A stretch of 41,860 bases of DNA from NCBI RefSeq assembly GCF_030657435.1, contig NZ_JAUTWS010000048.1, positions 1 to 41,860 of the forward strand, read 5' to 3'. The notes under the pieces were generated by a model. That model searched no databases. It saw nothing but the letters and a program-made list of their open reading frames with translations, and was not told where the DNA came from. The position numbers and the translations under genes are program-made. Position 1 is the stretch's first letter. Every line of letters begins with the position of its first letter. The DNA comes from Paracraurococcus lichenis (GTDB taxonomy: Bacteria; Pseudomonadota; Alphaproteobacteria; Acetobacterales; Acetobacteraceae). Of this stretch, positions 15,191-24,758 are shown one piece after another.

Positions 15191-15807
15191 GCGGTTCGGC
15201 CTTCAAGCGCAGTGTGGACGTGTTCGTCTCGCGTGACCTGTCCGAACCGGAGCGCGCCGCGCATCTGGCGCGCGTTGCCAAGGCGGGCCTGGCCGAGCTG
15301 CAGGGCAGCGGCCGGGCCCCCGAGGCTTTCAGACGCTTCGTCGACGGCCGCGAAGGTGCCCGCGAGGAGAGCGTGAAGGCGGAGGGCCTGATTCTCTACC
15401 GCTTCAGCTTGCTTGCAGAAGCGGCGACCTTCGCAATGACCTACCTGCTAACGCGGGTGCCAGTCACGAGCGGCGCCTACCGGGACGCACTCTGGTACGC
15501 GGTCAACAACCGGCCGATCAGCCGCAAGAGTTGGGCGCCCGACAAGCTCGGCAGCGACGTCGACGAGGTAATTCTGTTCGACAAGCTGCCGCAGAGCCGC
15601 AAGCTCGATGTGCAACTCGTCGGCGGTAAAAAGCTGCGCGTGAAGGTCAAGCCTAACTTCTTTGAGGATGCCGCCCGCGAAGTCCGCAAGGCTTATCCGT
15701 CGCTCGACTGCTGGCGCCTCTACAGCGTTGATTGGCCAGGCCGACAGAAGTCCGAGAAGCAACGCTGGATCGACTACCCCGGCATCTCCATCCGCGCCCG
15801 CCAATAG
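15187..15807 (+). CDS. Neck/tail completion-like protein, 206 aa
   Basis: Starts in an ATGA overlap with the frameshifted chaperone frame. The centre reads VPVTSGAYRDALWYAVNN, then DVDEVILFDKLPQSRKLDV and FFEDAAREVRKAYPSL, which follows the pattern of HK97 gp10-like minor tail proteins (a 'P-SGxYR' strand, a 'VxIxN-xPYxR' strand, a C-terminal helix). That resemblance is moderate and the position after the chaperone is not the usual one, so the function is tentative. Confidence 0.55.
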   Translation: MSGSAFKRSVDVFVSRDLSEPERAAHLARVAKAGLAELQGSGRAPEAFRRFVDGREGAREESVKAEGLILYRFSLLAEAATFAMTYLLTRVPVTSGAYRDALWYAVNNRPISRKSWAPDKLGSDVDEVILFDKLPQSRKLDVQLVGGKKLRVKVKPNFFEDAAREVRKAYPSLDCWRLYSVDWPGRQKSEKQRWIDYPGISIRARQ

Positions 15808-15815
15808 GACACCCC

Positions 15816-18800
15816 ATGGCCGAGCTCTCCACCGTCACCGAAGCCGCCTTCCGCGGCCGGTTCGACGATGCCATGTCCAACGCGGCCGCCGCCGCCCGCG
15901 ACAGCATGACGAAGCTCGGCGTCTCGGTCCAGGAGGCCGATGAGAAGATCACGCGGAGCCAGCGGTCGGCCACGAGTTGGGTCAACTCGGCCGACGACAT
16001 GACGAAAGCGGCGAACCGCGCCGAAGCCGCGAAGCGCAAGCTGGCTGAAGCAGAGAAGGCCCTGGCCGATGGCGTTGCCAAGGGCGACGTGACGTCCGAC
16101 CAGCAGGCGCGGACGCTGACGAAGCTGCGCGACGAGGTGCAGAAGACCGAGGAACGCTTGCGCACCCTCTCGCGCATGTACGACACGGGCGGGGCCGGCG
16201 CGGCCGCGATGGCGACGGCCGTCGCGGCGAATGACAACGCGGGTCGCAGCTTCAGCAATTTCGGCCGGGTGGTCGGTCAGGCGGGCTTCCAGATCCAGGA
16301 TTTTGCCACCCAGGTCGCGGGCGGCACCTCGGCCATGGTCGCGTTTGGCCAGCAGGCGCCTCAGCTCCTCGGTGTGTTCGGCACGGGCGGCGCGATTGCA
16401 GGCGCTATCGTCGCGGTGGGCGTGCTGGCAGCGGGCCTCCTGCTCGGGGCCGACAACAGCAAGAAGCTCAAGGAAGCGATCGAGGGGGCCGGCACGGGCT
16501 TCAAGGCGGCCGAGGAAGCGGCGGAACGCTGGCGCGACGGCCTGACCAAGGAAGCCACGCAGGTCAACCAGCTCCGCGACTTCTATGCGTCCCTGTCGAA
16601 GGAGCGCCAGCAGTTCGAGCAGCGGAACCTTGAGGCGACGCGGGCCGAGCTGCAGCAGGCGCAGGAGGACCTCCGCAAGAGCGCTATCAGCCAGCTCGGC
16701 GGCCGGATCAACAGCGCGCAACTCGACCAGGCCCAGGCGGCGGCGCAGAACCTGCCGGCGGATCAGCGGGAGCTCTACCTGTCGAACCCGGACCTGGAGC
16801 GGATGCGCCAGGGGGTGCAGGTCCTGAAGGACTTCCAGGCGACGTCCAAGGTGGGCGTCGAGGACCTGGCGCAGTTTGCCGCGCGCCTGCGCGAGATCGC
16901 CGGCGACGCCCAGGACCGCTACAGCGTCGGGCTGCGGGCCGCGGCCGACCAGCTCCAGAAGATGGCGCCCGAGGCCGACAAGCTGTCCACGGCCATCGAC
17001 CAGACGGATGCCCGGCTGCGCGGCCTGAATGGCAACCTGACCGAGACGGAGCGGCGGCTGCGCGCGCTGGCCCAGGCGGCGGCCTCCGATCCGATGGCCG
17101 GGCTCAATGCGTCGATCAGCCTTGCCAACGACCGGCTGGCCGCGCTCAAGGCCGGCGGTCTCGAAGCGCTGGAGCGGGTGACCAACCTGCAGAAAGACAA
17201 CGCGACGGCGACGCAGCTCGCGACGAAGGCCGAAGAAGACTACATCACGAAGCTCAAGAAGGCCGGCGTCGAGGCCGACGCGGCAGCCGCGCAGGCCGCC
17301 GCGCGCCGGGGCGAGTTCGCCCAGCTCGCCGCCGAGGCGGTGGCGACCGACCGCGAGGTGACTACTCGGCAGAAAGCCGCCGAGGCGGCGCGCGACGCGG
17401 CGAAGCGGGCGGCGCAGGAGGCCGAGACGGAGCGCAAGCGCGCCGAGCGCGAAGCCGAGCAGGCCGCACAGAAAGCCCAGGCGAACGCCGACAAGCTCCA
17501 GACCGGCTGGGAGAACTTCTGGAAGGCGGCCGACCAGCGCGCCGACAAGCGTGCTGAGCGCGCCAAGCTGGACGAGGAAACGCAGACCGAACAGCTCGAC
17601 CTCATTCAGAAGCAGATCAGGCTCGTCGGCGTCTCGACTGAGGCGAGCGCGCGTGAGCTGGCCGTGTTCCAAGAGAAGCGGAAGATCCTCAAGGAGAACT
17701 ACGGCAACGAAGCCGCCCTGGACGAGGAATCGTCGCAGCGTCGCATCGCCAATGCCGCCGCCATCGCCGACGAGACTTCGGCCCTGCGGAAGCAGAGCAG
17801 CGCCATGCAGGAGCTGCAAGGCCTGGCCGAACGGAGCTTTGACCGAATCGGCCAGAGCATCACCGATGCGTTCGTGTCGGGCAAGGGCGCGGCCGTGAAC
17901 TTCGGCAACGTCGCCAAGGCCGTGCTGTCCGAGGTGATCCAGTACCTGGCCAAAATTGCCGTGGTCAGACCGATCATGAATGCCCTCTTCGGGTCGAATA
18001 ACCCCGATATCGGCACGGTGGCGAGCGTGCTCGGCAACGTGGCCGGGGGCAGCAGCTCCGGCAGCACGGGCACCGCCGTGGGCGATGGCACGTCGCCCGG
18101 CAGCAGCTCCGGTCTTCTTAGCTACGCCTCCACGGGCAGCACCCTCTATTCGCTGGCCGACAAGCTCGGGTTCATACCGTCAGGCTGGGGCAGCAGCGGC
18201 TTGCTCGGCAGCGTGAAGGGCTACATCGGCGACGCCTACACGGGCGTGTCGAACTTCCTCGCCAGTCCCTTCGCCGGATCCTCGGTCAATGCGACGGGCG
18301 CCGTCACCAACGCGGCCGGCTACGGCTCGATGGCGCAGAACAGCATCGACGCGGCGGGCTCGGCGCCGGCGGCGGGCATCGGCACCTGGGGCCAAACGCT
18401 CGGCGGCGTGGCGAGCATCGCCGGCGGGGCCTACGGGCTCGCGACCGGCCTCCAGCGCGGCGGCGTCGGCGGCTACACCACGGCAGTCGGCGGGGCCATC
18501 GGCATCGCCAGTGGTGCCGTCTCGGCCGCGGCGGGCGCGGGCCTGCTCGCTGCATCGGGCACCCTCGCCGCATTGGGCCCGTATGGAATGATCGCGGCTG
18601 CCGTCCTCGCCATCATCGGCAGCCTGCTACCTGGCCAGAAGCCGAGCAACAAAGAGGGCAACTGGACATACGACTTCGACACCATGACGGCGGTCGAGGA
18701 CGGTCAGACCGGCGCCAAGTATTCCGGCACCAATCGCGGCATCGCCGGCCAGATGGTGGTGAACCTGCAGCAGCTCGTGGCCTCTACTGAAAAGCTCCTG

Positions 18801-20954
18801 AACTACGATGCGTCGGGCACGCTCAAGGTCGGCGCCGGCGACCGCGACGGCTTCTACTTCCAGACGCAGACCACTACGAGCCGCGGTTATGGCGCCAACG
18901 ACGAAGGCGCCAAGAACCTCACCATCAACGCGCTGTCGGTCCTGCTGGCCGAGAACGGCGCGAAGATGGCGGAGGCCGTGCGGGCGGGCCTGGCTTCGGT
19001 CCGCCACGACACCATCGAAAACATGATGACCGACCTTGCGACGCTCGCCGCTGTCACCAATGGCGGCAAGGCGAGCGAGAGCCAGAACATCGCGGCCCAG
19101 CACACCGACTGGTCGAACTTCCAGGGCGCGATAGCCGACTTGCAATGGGTCCGCGACGTGTACGACCCGATGCAGGATGCAGCGAAGGCTGCCAATCAGT
19201 ACCAGCAGCAGCTTGACGCGCTGAACACCAAGTACCAGGCCGTCATCGACCAAGCGACGAGGCTCGGCCTCGCCACCGACAAGGTGATCGAGGCACGGGA
19301 TAAGGAGATCGACGCGCTCAATAAGCAGCGCGCCGCGGTTGTCGATGCGTTCGACGCTGATCTTGCCACCCGGATGGCAGCCGCCAACGGCCAGACGGCC
19401 TCCGATCCCTTCGGCACGCTGATGGCCAACTTCGACGCGACAGCGGCGCAGCGGGTGGAACAGGCGCAAGCCTCGCTCGAGCAATGGGGGCTGACCGCCG
19501 AGGACGTGTCGGCGCGCATTGTCATGTTGGAGCGGATCCAGGGTGCCGAGCGGCTCAAGGTCATCTCCGACTGGAACGCGCAGGTGATCGACACCCTGAC
19601 CAGCTTTGACAGCGCACTTGCCGAGCGTGGGCAGCGGGCCGTGGGCAACGACCAGACCGCCGACCTGCTTGCCTTCGACCGCAACGCTGCGGCCGAGGTC
19701 ACGCAGGCCCGGCAGCAGCTCCAGGCCCTAGGGCTGACGGCGCAGCAGGTGGCCGACCGGCTGGCGATCCTGGAAACCGTCGAGGGTCAGGAGCGGACGG
19801 CCATCGTCCAGAAGTACGCTCAGCAGCGGGTCGCGGCCGAGCAGGAGGCCGCGCAGCAGGCGGCGCAGGTGACCGCCCAGGCGGTGGCCGACCGCACCGC
19901 CCTGGTGAACCAGGCGCGGGCCGATCTCCTGTCGGCCTATCAGGCCGAGAGCAGCGCCATCGACCAGACGCGGACCAAGTTCGCCGCCCTGGCCAAGACG
20001 CTGCGGGATTTCAGCACCAGCCTGAAGACGGGTGACCTCTCGCCGCTGTCGCCGGAAGCACAACTGGCCGCCACCCGCGCCCGGTTCGCTGACGTGTCGG
20101 CACGGGCGAAGCTCGGCGATGCCGATGCCATGGCTGACATGCAGGGCGCGGCCAGCGACTTCCTGGCCGCGTCGAAGGATTACTACGCGAGCGGCGTCCA
20201 GTACGCGCAGGACTTCGCCCAGGTGCAGGACGCGCTGGCGGCGGCGGCCAGCACGGCTGACCGGACGAGCAGCATCGCCGACCAGCAGCTCAGCGTGATG
20301 AAGCAGCAGCTCACCGCGCTCGGCGTGCTGACCGATGCGACGAAGTCCGTTGCGGCGGCAATGGCCGACTACAAGGCCGCGCTGAACGGCAGCGGCGGCA
20401 TGACGGTCAGCCCGGCCTGGGATGCCGTCCAGGCCTCCGCGCCTCCTGCCGCCACGCCGACCGCGACGGGCTCCGTCTCGCTGTCTGCCGCGACGGCGCA
20501 GTCCATCGTGGCGAACTGGTACTCGACCAACCTCGGCCGGTCTCCGGAGGCCTCGGGGCTGGCCTACTGGACGAACGCGCTCACCAGCACCGGGAACATC
20601 CAGGGCACCTTGACCGAGTTCATGAAGGGCGTCGCCAACGAGAAGTCCATCCGCGGCTACGCCGTGGGCGGGCTCGCCTCGCCCGGCCTGGCCCTCGTAG
20701 GCGAGGAAGGGCCGGAGCTCGTGCGGTTCAAGCAGCCGGGCATGGTCCTCCCGGCGGGGCGCACCCGCGAGTTGCTCGGCGGCGTCGACCTGGTGGCCGA
20801 GTTCCGCGTGCTGCAAGCGATCATGCGCCAGGCGGTCACCGTCACGGCGCAGGGTGCGCTGGCCGTGAAGGGCGCGGTTGAGCAGGGCAACGAGAGCGCG
20901 GCCGACATTGCCGCCGCGCAGCGGCGTGCCGCATCGAAACCGAGAGCAGCATGA
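15816..20954 (+). CDS. Tail tape measure protein with a DUF4214-like segment
   Basis: From the ATG at 15816 the product is 1712 residues. Long Ala/Glu/Lys/Arg coiled coils dominate (for example about 60-120 and 500-600). A hydrophobic segment (about 189-211, GTGGAIAGAIVAVGVLAAGLLLG) and a Gly/Ala/Ser-rich stretch (about 750-940) may enter the host membrane. Near the end, residues about 1555-1612 contain NWYSTNLGRSPEASGLAYW, a DUF4214 signature, followed by the common tape-measure motif GGLASPGLALVGEEGPELV. Length sets tail length. The stop overlaps the next gene (ATGA at 20951). Confidence 0.9.
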   Translation: MAELSTVTEAAFRGRFDDAMSNAAAAARDSMTKLGVSVQEADEKITRSQRSATSWVNSADDMTKAANRAEAAKRKLAEAEKALADGVAKGDVTSDQQARTLTKLRDEVQKTEERLRTLSRMYDTGGAGAAAMATAVAANDNAGRSFSNFGRVVGQAGFQIQDFATQVAGGTSAMVAFGQQAPQLLGVFGTGGAIAGAIVAVGVLAAGLLLGADNSKKLKEAIEGAGTGFKAAEEAAERWRDGLTKEATQVNQLRDFYASLSKERQQFEQRNLEATRAELQQAQEDLRKSAISQLGGRINSAQLDQAQAAAQNLPADQRELYLSNPDLERMRQGVQVLKDFQATSKVGVEDLAQFAARLREIAGDAQDRYSVGLRAAADQLQKMAPEADKLSTAIDQTDARLRGLNGNLTETERRLRALAQAAASDPMAGLNASISLANDRLAALKAGGLEALERVTNLQKDNATATQLATKAEEDYITKLKKAGVEADAAAAQAAARRGEFAQLAAEAVATDREVTTRQKAAEAARDAAKRAAQEAETERKRAEREAEQAAQKAQANADKLQTGWENFWKAADQRADKRAERAKLDEETQTEQLDLIQKQIRLVGVSTEASARELAVFQEKRKILKENYGNEAALDEESSQRRIANAAAIADETSALRKQSSAMQELQGLAERSFDRIGQSITDAFVSGKGAAVNFGNVAKAVLSEVIQYLAKIAVVRPIMNALFGSNNPDIGTVASVLGNVAGGSSSGSTGTAVGDGTSPGSSSGLLSYASTGSTLYSLADKLGFIPSGWGSSGLLGSVKGYIGDAYTGVSNFLASPFAGSSVNATGAVTNAAGYGSMAQNSIDAAGSAPAAGIGTWGQTLGGVASIAGGAYGLATGLQRGGVGGYTTAVGGAIGIASGAVSAAAGAGLLAASGTLAALGPYGMIAAAVLAIIGSLLPGQKPSNKEGNWTYDFDTMTAVEDGQTGAKYSGTNRGIAGQMVVNLQQLVASTEKLLNYDASGTLKVGAGDRDGFYFQTQTTTSRGYGANDEGAKNLTINALSVLLAENGAKMAEAVRAGLASVRHDTIENMMTDLATLAAVTNGGKASESQNIAAQHTDWSNFQGAIADLQWVRDVYDPMQDAAKAANQYQQQLDALNTKYQAVIDQATRLGLATDKVIEARDKEIDALNKQRAAVVDAFDADLATRMAAANGQTASDPFGTLMANFDATAAQRVEQAQASLEQWGLTAEDVSARIVMLERIQGAERLKVISDWNAQVIDTLTSFDSALAERGQRAVGNDQTADLLAFDRNAAAEVTQARQQLQALGLTAQQVADRLAILETVEGQERTAIVQKYAQQRVAAEQEAAQQAAQVTAQAVADRTALVNQARADLLSAYQAESSAIDQTRTKFAALAKTLRDFSTSLKTGDLSPLSPEAQLAATRARFADVSARAKLGDADAMADMQGAASDFLAASKDYYASGVQYAQDFAQVQDALAAAASTADRTSSIADQQLSVMKQQLTALGVLTDATKSVAAAMADYKAALNGSGGMTVSPAWDAVQASAPPAATPTATGSVSLSAATAQSIVANWYSTNLGRSPEASGLAYWTNALTSTGNIQGTLTEFMKGVANEKSIRGYAVGGLASPGLALVGEEGPELVRFKQPGMVLPAGRTRELLGGVDLVAEFRVLQAIMRQAVTVTAQGALAVKGAVEQGNESAADIAAAQRRAASKPRAA

Positions 20955-22459
20955 TCATCCTGGTCGCAGTGGCCGGCCTCGCGGCGGGCGTCTCCACCAC
21001 CTATCGGTGGGCGACCGGCGCGGGGTTTATCGACGCGTCTGCCCGCGTGTACGAGCCGCGCGTCGTCCAGGCCGGCAACTATACCCGGTCCCTCGTGGCG
21101 CCCACTCGCAACAGCGGGCGCAGCGAGGTCGGGTACGGCGAGGTCGTCATCAACAACCAGGACGGCGCCCTCGACGGGCTCAAGGACGTGGCCTTCGACA
21201 GCCGCGATATCCTCATCACGTACCAGGATGGCACGGTCATCCTGCGCGGCGCCTGCGGCGGCTTCGAGCTGCGGCGCGATCAGGTGGTGTTCCGGGTGCG
21301 CGACCGGCAAGCCGTGGTCGCCAATCGGCTGCTGGTCGAAGAAAACTACGGGGGCACCAACTCGCTGCCCGCCGGCCTCGATGGCACGGCGAACGATATC
21401 AAGGGGCAGACCAAGCCGCGCGCCTACGGCAAGGTTCGCGTGGCCGAGGTGGTGACCGTCAACACCAGCCGGGAGATCCATCAGCTCTCGGTTCGGGGCA
21501 TCACCAGCGTCGATGCCGTGCAGGACGGCGGCGCGGCGATCACCGCCGGCACGGCCTATGCGACCCTGGCCGACGTGCAGGTGACCGCGCCGTCTGCCGG
21601 CACGTACCGGGCCTATGTCGGCAGCAGCACCGAAGGCGCCTATATTCGCACCGGCTCGTCGCCCGTGCGCATCCTCACCGCCGATATGTCCGAGGGCGCG
21701 ACCACCGCTGACCGCACGGTCGCCCAGATCATGACGCGGATCCTGCAGAATGCCGGACTGTCGGCAGGCGAGATCCTCGGCGCCTCGGCCGTCGATGCCG
21801 TGGCCGGCTGGGTGGCGGGCTACTTCAGCGGGGCGGGCGAGAGCGTCACGGTCGGGCAGGCGATGGATGACCTCGCCGCCTCCATCCATGGCTACTGGAT
21901 CGGCGGCCGGGACGGGAGCATTCGGCTCGGCGTACTCCGCGCCCCGACGGGCACCCCCGTGCTGACCATCGAGAGCTGGATGGTGCTCAACGACGGGACT
22001 GCCATCGAGCGCGTGGTCAACGACGACGAGGGCCTGCCCTACTGGCGGGTGTCGGTGCAGTACCAGCGAGTATGGCGCACGCAGAGCCGGGACCAGCTCG
22101 CCGGCGTCGCGCGCGCCGAGCAGGAGCGGCTGGGGCTCGACTACCGCACCACCGCTACCCACGAGGACAGCACCATCCGCACGACTTACCCGCTGTCCAA
22201 GGAGCTTGTCATCACGACGCTGCTCGACAGCGAGACGGATGCCATCGCGCTCCGCGAAGCGCTGTGGCCGATCTACTCGGTCGTGCGCGACACCTTCAAA
22301 GTCATGATCCCGACGAGCTACGCCGCCGCTGTAGATCTCGGGGACGTGGTGCAGCTCACCGTGCCGCGCTTCGGCCTGGCCGCCGGCAAGTTGTTCCGCG
22401 TGACCGGCATTGCCGAGGACCTCCAGCGCAATCGCTCCGAACTCACCCTCTGGGGGTAA
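20951..22459 (+). CDS. Baseplate/tail hub protein, 502 aa
   Basis: Starts in an ATGA overlap with the tape measure gene. The N-terminus (IILVAVAGLAAGVSTTYRWATG) looks hydrophobic but is followed by β-strands describing a surface (VYEPRVVQAGNYTRSLVAP, YGEVVINNQDGALDGLKDVAF). The middle has VGQAMDDLAASIHGYWIGGRDGSIRLG and the C-terminus has VDLGDVVQLTVPRFGLAAGKLFRVTGIAEDL, the pattern of phage baseplate hub proteins. It most likely forms the tail tip with the next gene's product. Confidence 0.7.
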   Translation: MIILVAVAGLAAGVSTTYRWATGAGFIDASARVYEPRVVQAGNYTRSLVAPTRNSGRSEVGYGEVVINNQDGALDGLKDVAFDSRDILITYQDGTVILRGACGGFELRRDQVVFRVRDRQAVVANRLLVEENYGGTNSLPAGLDGTANDIKGQTKPRAYGKVRVAEVVTVNTSREIHQLSVRGITSVDAVQDGGAAITAGTAYATLADVQVTAPSAGTYRAYVGSSTEGAYIRTGSSPVRILTADMSEGATTADRTVAQIMTRILQNAGLSAGEILGASAVDAVAGWVAGYFSGAGESVTVGQAMDDLAASIHGYWIGGRDGSIRLGVLRAPTGTPVLTIESWMVLNDGTAIERVVNDDEGLPYWRVSVQYQRVWRTQSRDQLAGVARAEQERLGLDYRTTATHEDSTIRTTYPLSKELVITTLLDSETDAIALREALWPIYSVVRDTFKVMIPTSYAAAVDLGDVVQLTVPRFGLAAGKLFRVTGIAEDLQRNRSELTLWG

Positions 22460-22463
22460 CGCC

Positions 22464-23342
22464 ATGTCGCGCGCCATCCTGGCCTACCCGAACTTTGTCG
22501 ATGCGAGCCCCACCTATGCCACCGTCGCCTTCAGCGGTGGCACCTGGCTTGCCGGCCTGCCGCTCACCAACCTCGCATCCCCGCTGCTCGTGAAGCGGGC
22601 GCGCAGTGTCGGCGTCACACTGACCGCCACTCAGTTCTGGGTGGACCTCGGCGTGAGCCGGGGCGTGCGCGTGGCAGCGATCCCCTTCCTCACCGCGTCC
22701 CGGGACTGCCGCGTGCGGGTGCGGGGCTTCACGGTCAAGAACGCCGCGGCTCCGGCCGTCGCGGACACTGGCTGGAAGGCCCTCTATCCCGCGATCTACC
22801 CGGACGGCGTTCTCGACTACGGCGACCCGGCCTGGTGGGACCGGCGGCTGTCGGCCGAGGACGTGGGCACCTATCCGGTGCCGTTCGTGGCGACCTTCGC
22901 GCCTGTCGCATATGCCCGCTACTGGCTGGTGGAGATCGACGACAGCGCGAGCACGCTCGGCTACGTCGACGTGCCGCGCATCTTCCTGGCGCCTGGCTGG
23001 CGGGTCAGCGTCAACCCGCAGTACGGCGCGCAGCTCGGCTTCGAGAGCCGCACGAGCGGCGCCGAGAGCTGGGGCGGCGCGATCTTCTACGACGTGCAGA
23101 CCGGGCGCCGCACGATGCAGTTCGAGCTCGACATACCGGAGGCCGAGGCGCTGTCGCAGGCCTTCGACATGCAGCGACGGCTCGATATCAGCGGCCAGCT
23201 TTTCTGGATCCACAACCCCGACGACACGCTGCACCTGCACCGCCGGTCCTTCCTCGCCACGATGAAGGAACTGTCGGCGCTCGAATACACGTCGTTCGGC
23301 CGGATGAAACCGACCTTCCAACTGAGCGAGGTAATCGCGTGA
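22464..23342 (+). CDS. Tail tip/distal tail-like protein, 292 aa
   Basis: The ATG at 22464 is four bases after the hub stop; a longer frame from 22410 overlaps the hub gene. The protein is β-rich with LPLTNLASPLLVKRARSVGVT, ATQFWVDLGVSRGVRVAAIPF, a long loop naming no motif, and VSVNPQYGAQLGFESRTSGAESWGG. Discoidin-like strands (VRVAAIPFLTASRDCRVRVRGF) suggest carbohydrate or protein contact. The exact family is not recognised. Confidence 0.65.
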   Translation: MSRAILAYPNFVDASPTYATVAFSGGTWLAGLPLTNLASPLLVKRARSVGVTLTATQFWVDLGVSRGVRVAAIPFLTASRDCRVRVRGFTVKNAAAPAVADTGWKALYPAIYPDGVLDYGDPAWWDRRLSAEDVGTYPVPFVATFAPVAYARYWLVEIDDSASTLGYVDVPRIFLAPGWRVSVNPQYGAQLGFESRTSGAESWGGAIFYDVQTGRRTMQFELDIPEAEALSQAFDMQRRLDISGQLFWIHNPDDTLHLHRRSFLATMKELSALEYTSFGRMKPTFQLSEVIA

Positions 23343-24574
23343 CCATCGTAACCTGGGCCGGGCAGCAGGTGGACAGCAGCCTCCTGGCGAATGGCGGCTA
23401 CCTCGACACCGTGACGGTCGGCGGCGTCGATCTGCCGCGCTGGCTCGCTTACTTCCAGCTTGCCCTCAACGATGCCGCCGGCTCCGTCACCTCGGCGGCA
23501 AATGCGATCTCGGCGCTCAGCGGCTTCACTAACACGCAGGCCACCTCCAGCACGTCGATGACGGTTGCGACCGGGGCGCAGAGCCTCACAGTCCAGACCG
23601 GCAAGAACTTCGTCGTCGGCATGCCGGTGAGGATCGCCAGCACCGCGACACCGACGACCCGCATGGACGGCGTGGTCACCGCCTACAACTCATCGACCGG
23701 CGCCATGACGGTGCAGGTTATCAGCCTCTCGAATGCCGGCGCCGTGGTGGCGAGCTGGAACGTGTTCCTCCTGGCCGGCGCGCTCACCTCGGGCTCGCAG
23801 CAGTTCACCGCGTCGGGCAGCTTCTCGCCGCAGACCGGCGCGTCCTACTACCTCGTGGACTGCATCGGCGCGGGCTCTGGCGGCCAGGCCGGCACCACCG
23901 GCTCGCAGGGCGGGCGCGGCGGCGCTGGCGGCGCCCGGCAAATCCGCATCATCCCGGCCTCTCAGGTCAGCTCCACCATCACTGTGACGGTCGGCGCGTC
24001 CGGCGCCAATGCCACGACGAGCGGCGCGGTTGGGGGCGACGGCGGGGCGAGCAACTTCGGCAACCTCGTCTATTCGGGTGGCGGCTCCGGCAGCACGGGG
24101 GCGGGCGGCAGCATCGCCGGCCTCGGCACCAACGCGCCGGGCATCGGCGGCTACGGCGCGCAGACCAGCGCGCCCAATGCCGAGTGGGGCGGCGCAGCCG
24201 GCGGCCTGGCCAGCACCAGCAACGGCAACCCGGGCGGCTCGTCGGTCTACGGTGGCAACGGCGGCGGGGGCGGCGGCTACTCGGCCGCCGGCGCGGCGAC
24301 CGGCGGCGCGGCCGGCGGCTTCGCCACCACGCAGGGCGGGCCGGGTCTCGGCACCACGACGCCTGCGGGCTCAAACGCCGCGTTCGGCCTGCCGGGCGCC
24401 CTGATGTTCGGCGCCGGCGGTGGCGGCAATGGCGGCTCGGTCAGCGGCGGCACACCCGGCCCCGGATCGGCCGGCGCCATCCCAGGCGGCGGCGGCGGCG
24501 GCGGGGCGGGAGCGTCCGGCTTCGGCAACGGCGGGCTCGGTGGCCGCGGCGAAGTCCGCGTGTTCTGGTGGTGA
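23339..24574 (+). CDS. Glycine-rich tail adhesin
   Basis: Begins with GTG in a GTGA overlap. The product is 411 residues. The first ~150 residues (VTWAGQQVDSSLLANGGYLDTVTVGGVDLPRWLAYFQ, then Ser/Thr-rich β-strands) attach it to the tip. From about residue 155 it becomes a Gly-rich domain with runs such as GGNGGGGGGYS and PGGGGGGGAGASG, ending GGRGEVRVFWW. That layout is the glycine-rich domain of phage receptor-binding proteins, where Gly runs form polyglycine-II helices and the loops between them contact the host. It is the best candidate for host recognition. Confidence 0.8.
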   Translation: MTIVTWAGQQVDSSLLANGGYLDTVTVGGVDLPRWLAYFQLALNDAAGSVTSAANAISALSGFTNTQATSSTSMTVATGAQSLTVQTGKNFVVGMPVRIASTATPTTRMDGVVTAYNSSTGAMTVQVISLSNAGAVVASWNVFLLAGALTSGSQQFTASGSFSPQTGASYYLVDCIGAGSGGQAGTTGSQGGRGGAGGARQIRIIPASQVSSTITVTVGASGANATTSGAVGGDGGASNFGNLVYSGGGSGSTGAGGSIAGLGTNAPGIGGYGAQTSAPNAEWGGAAGGLASTSNGNPGGSSVYGGNGGGGGGYSAAGAATGGAAGGFATTQGGPGLGTTTPAGSNAAFGLPGALMFGAGGGGNGGSVSGGTPGPGSAGAIPGGGGGGGAGASGFGNGGLGGRGEVRVFWW

Positions 24575-24584
24575 GGGGGCAGGC

Positions 24585-24692
24585 ATGAGGTTCGCAGTCA
24601 TCGAGGCCGGCCGCGTGGTGTGCCCGCGGCTTGCGCCGCGTCGGACGCTGGCGCCGGGTACGGACCGTCGCCGAGGCGCTGCGCCCGAGTGA
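24585..24692 (+). pseudogene. Truncated copy of the following small tail gene
   Basis: The 35-codon frame begins MRFAVIEAGRVV, matching MRYAIIDSGRVV at the start of the gene at 24759; the DNA shares the 13-mer CGGCCGCGTGGTG. After about 14 codons the similarity ends and the frame becomes Arg/Pro-rich before a stop at 24692. It looks like a partial duplication that lost its body. It has a reasonable ribosome site (GGGGGCAGGC before the ATG), so a short peptide may still be made. Confidence 0.5.
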
Positions 24693-24758
24693 TGCCGCCC
24701 CTGTAGACCGACGCCAATCAAGCTAGCGGGCCGTGCGTCCGCGGGCGAGGACACATCA

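Noticed and set aside
15774..17819. Reverse frame of 681 codons inside the tape measure gene
   Set aside because: Leu/Arg/Gly-rich shadow of a coiled-coil gene with strong forward evidence.
20657..22477. Reverse frame of 606 codons across tape measure end and hub gene
   Set aside because: Same shadow effect; forward genes overlap by ATGA and have clear motifs.
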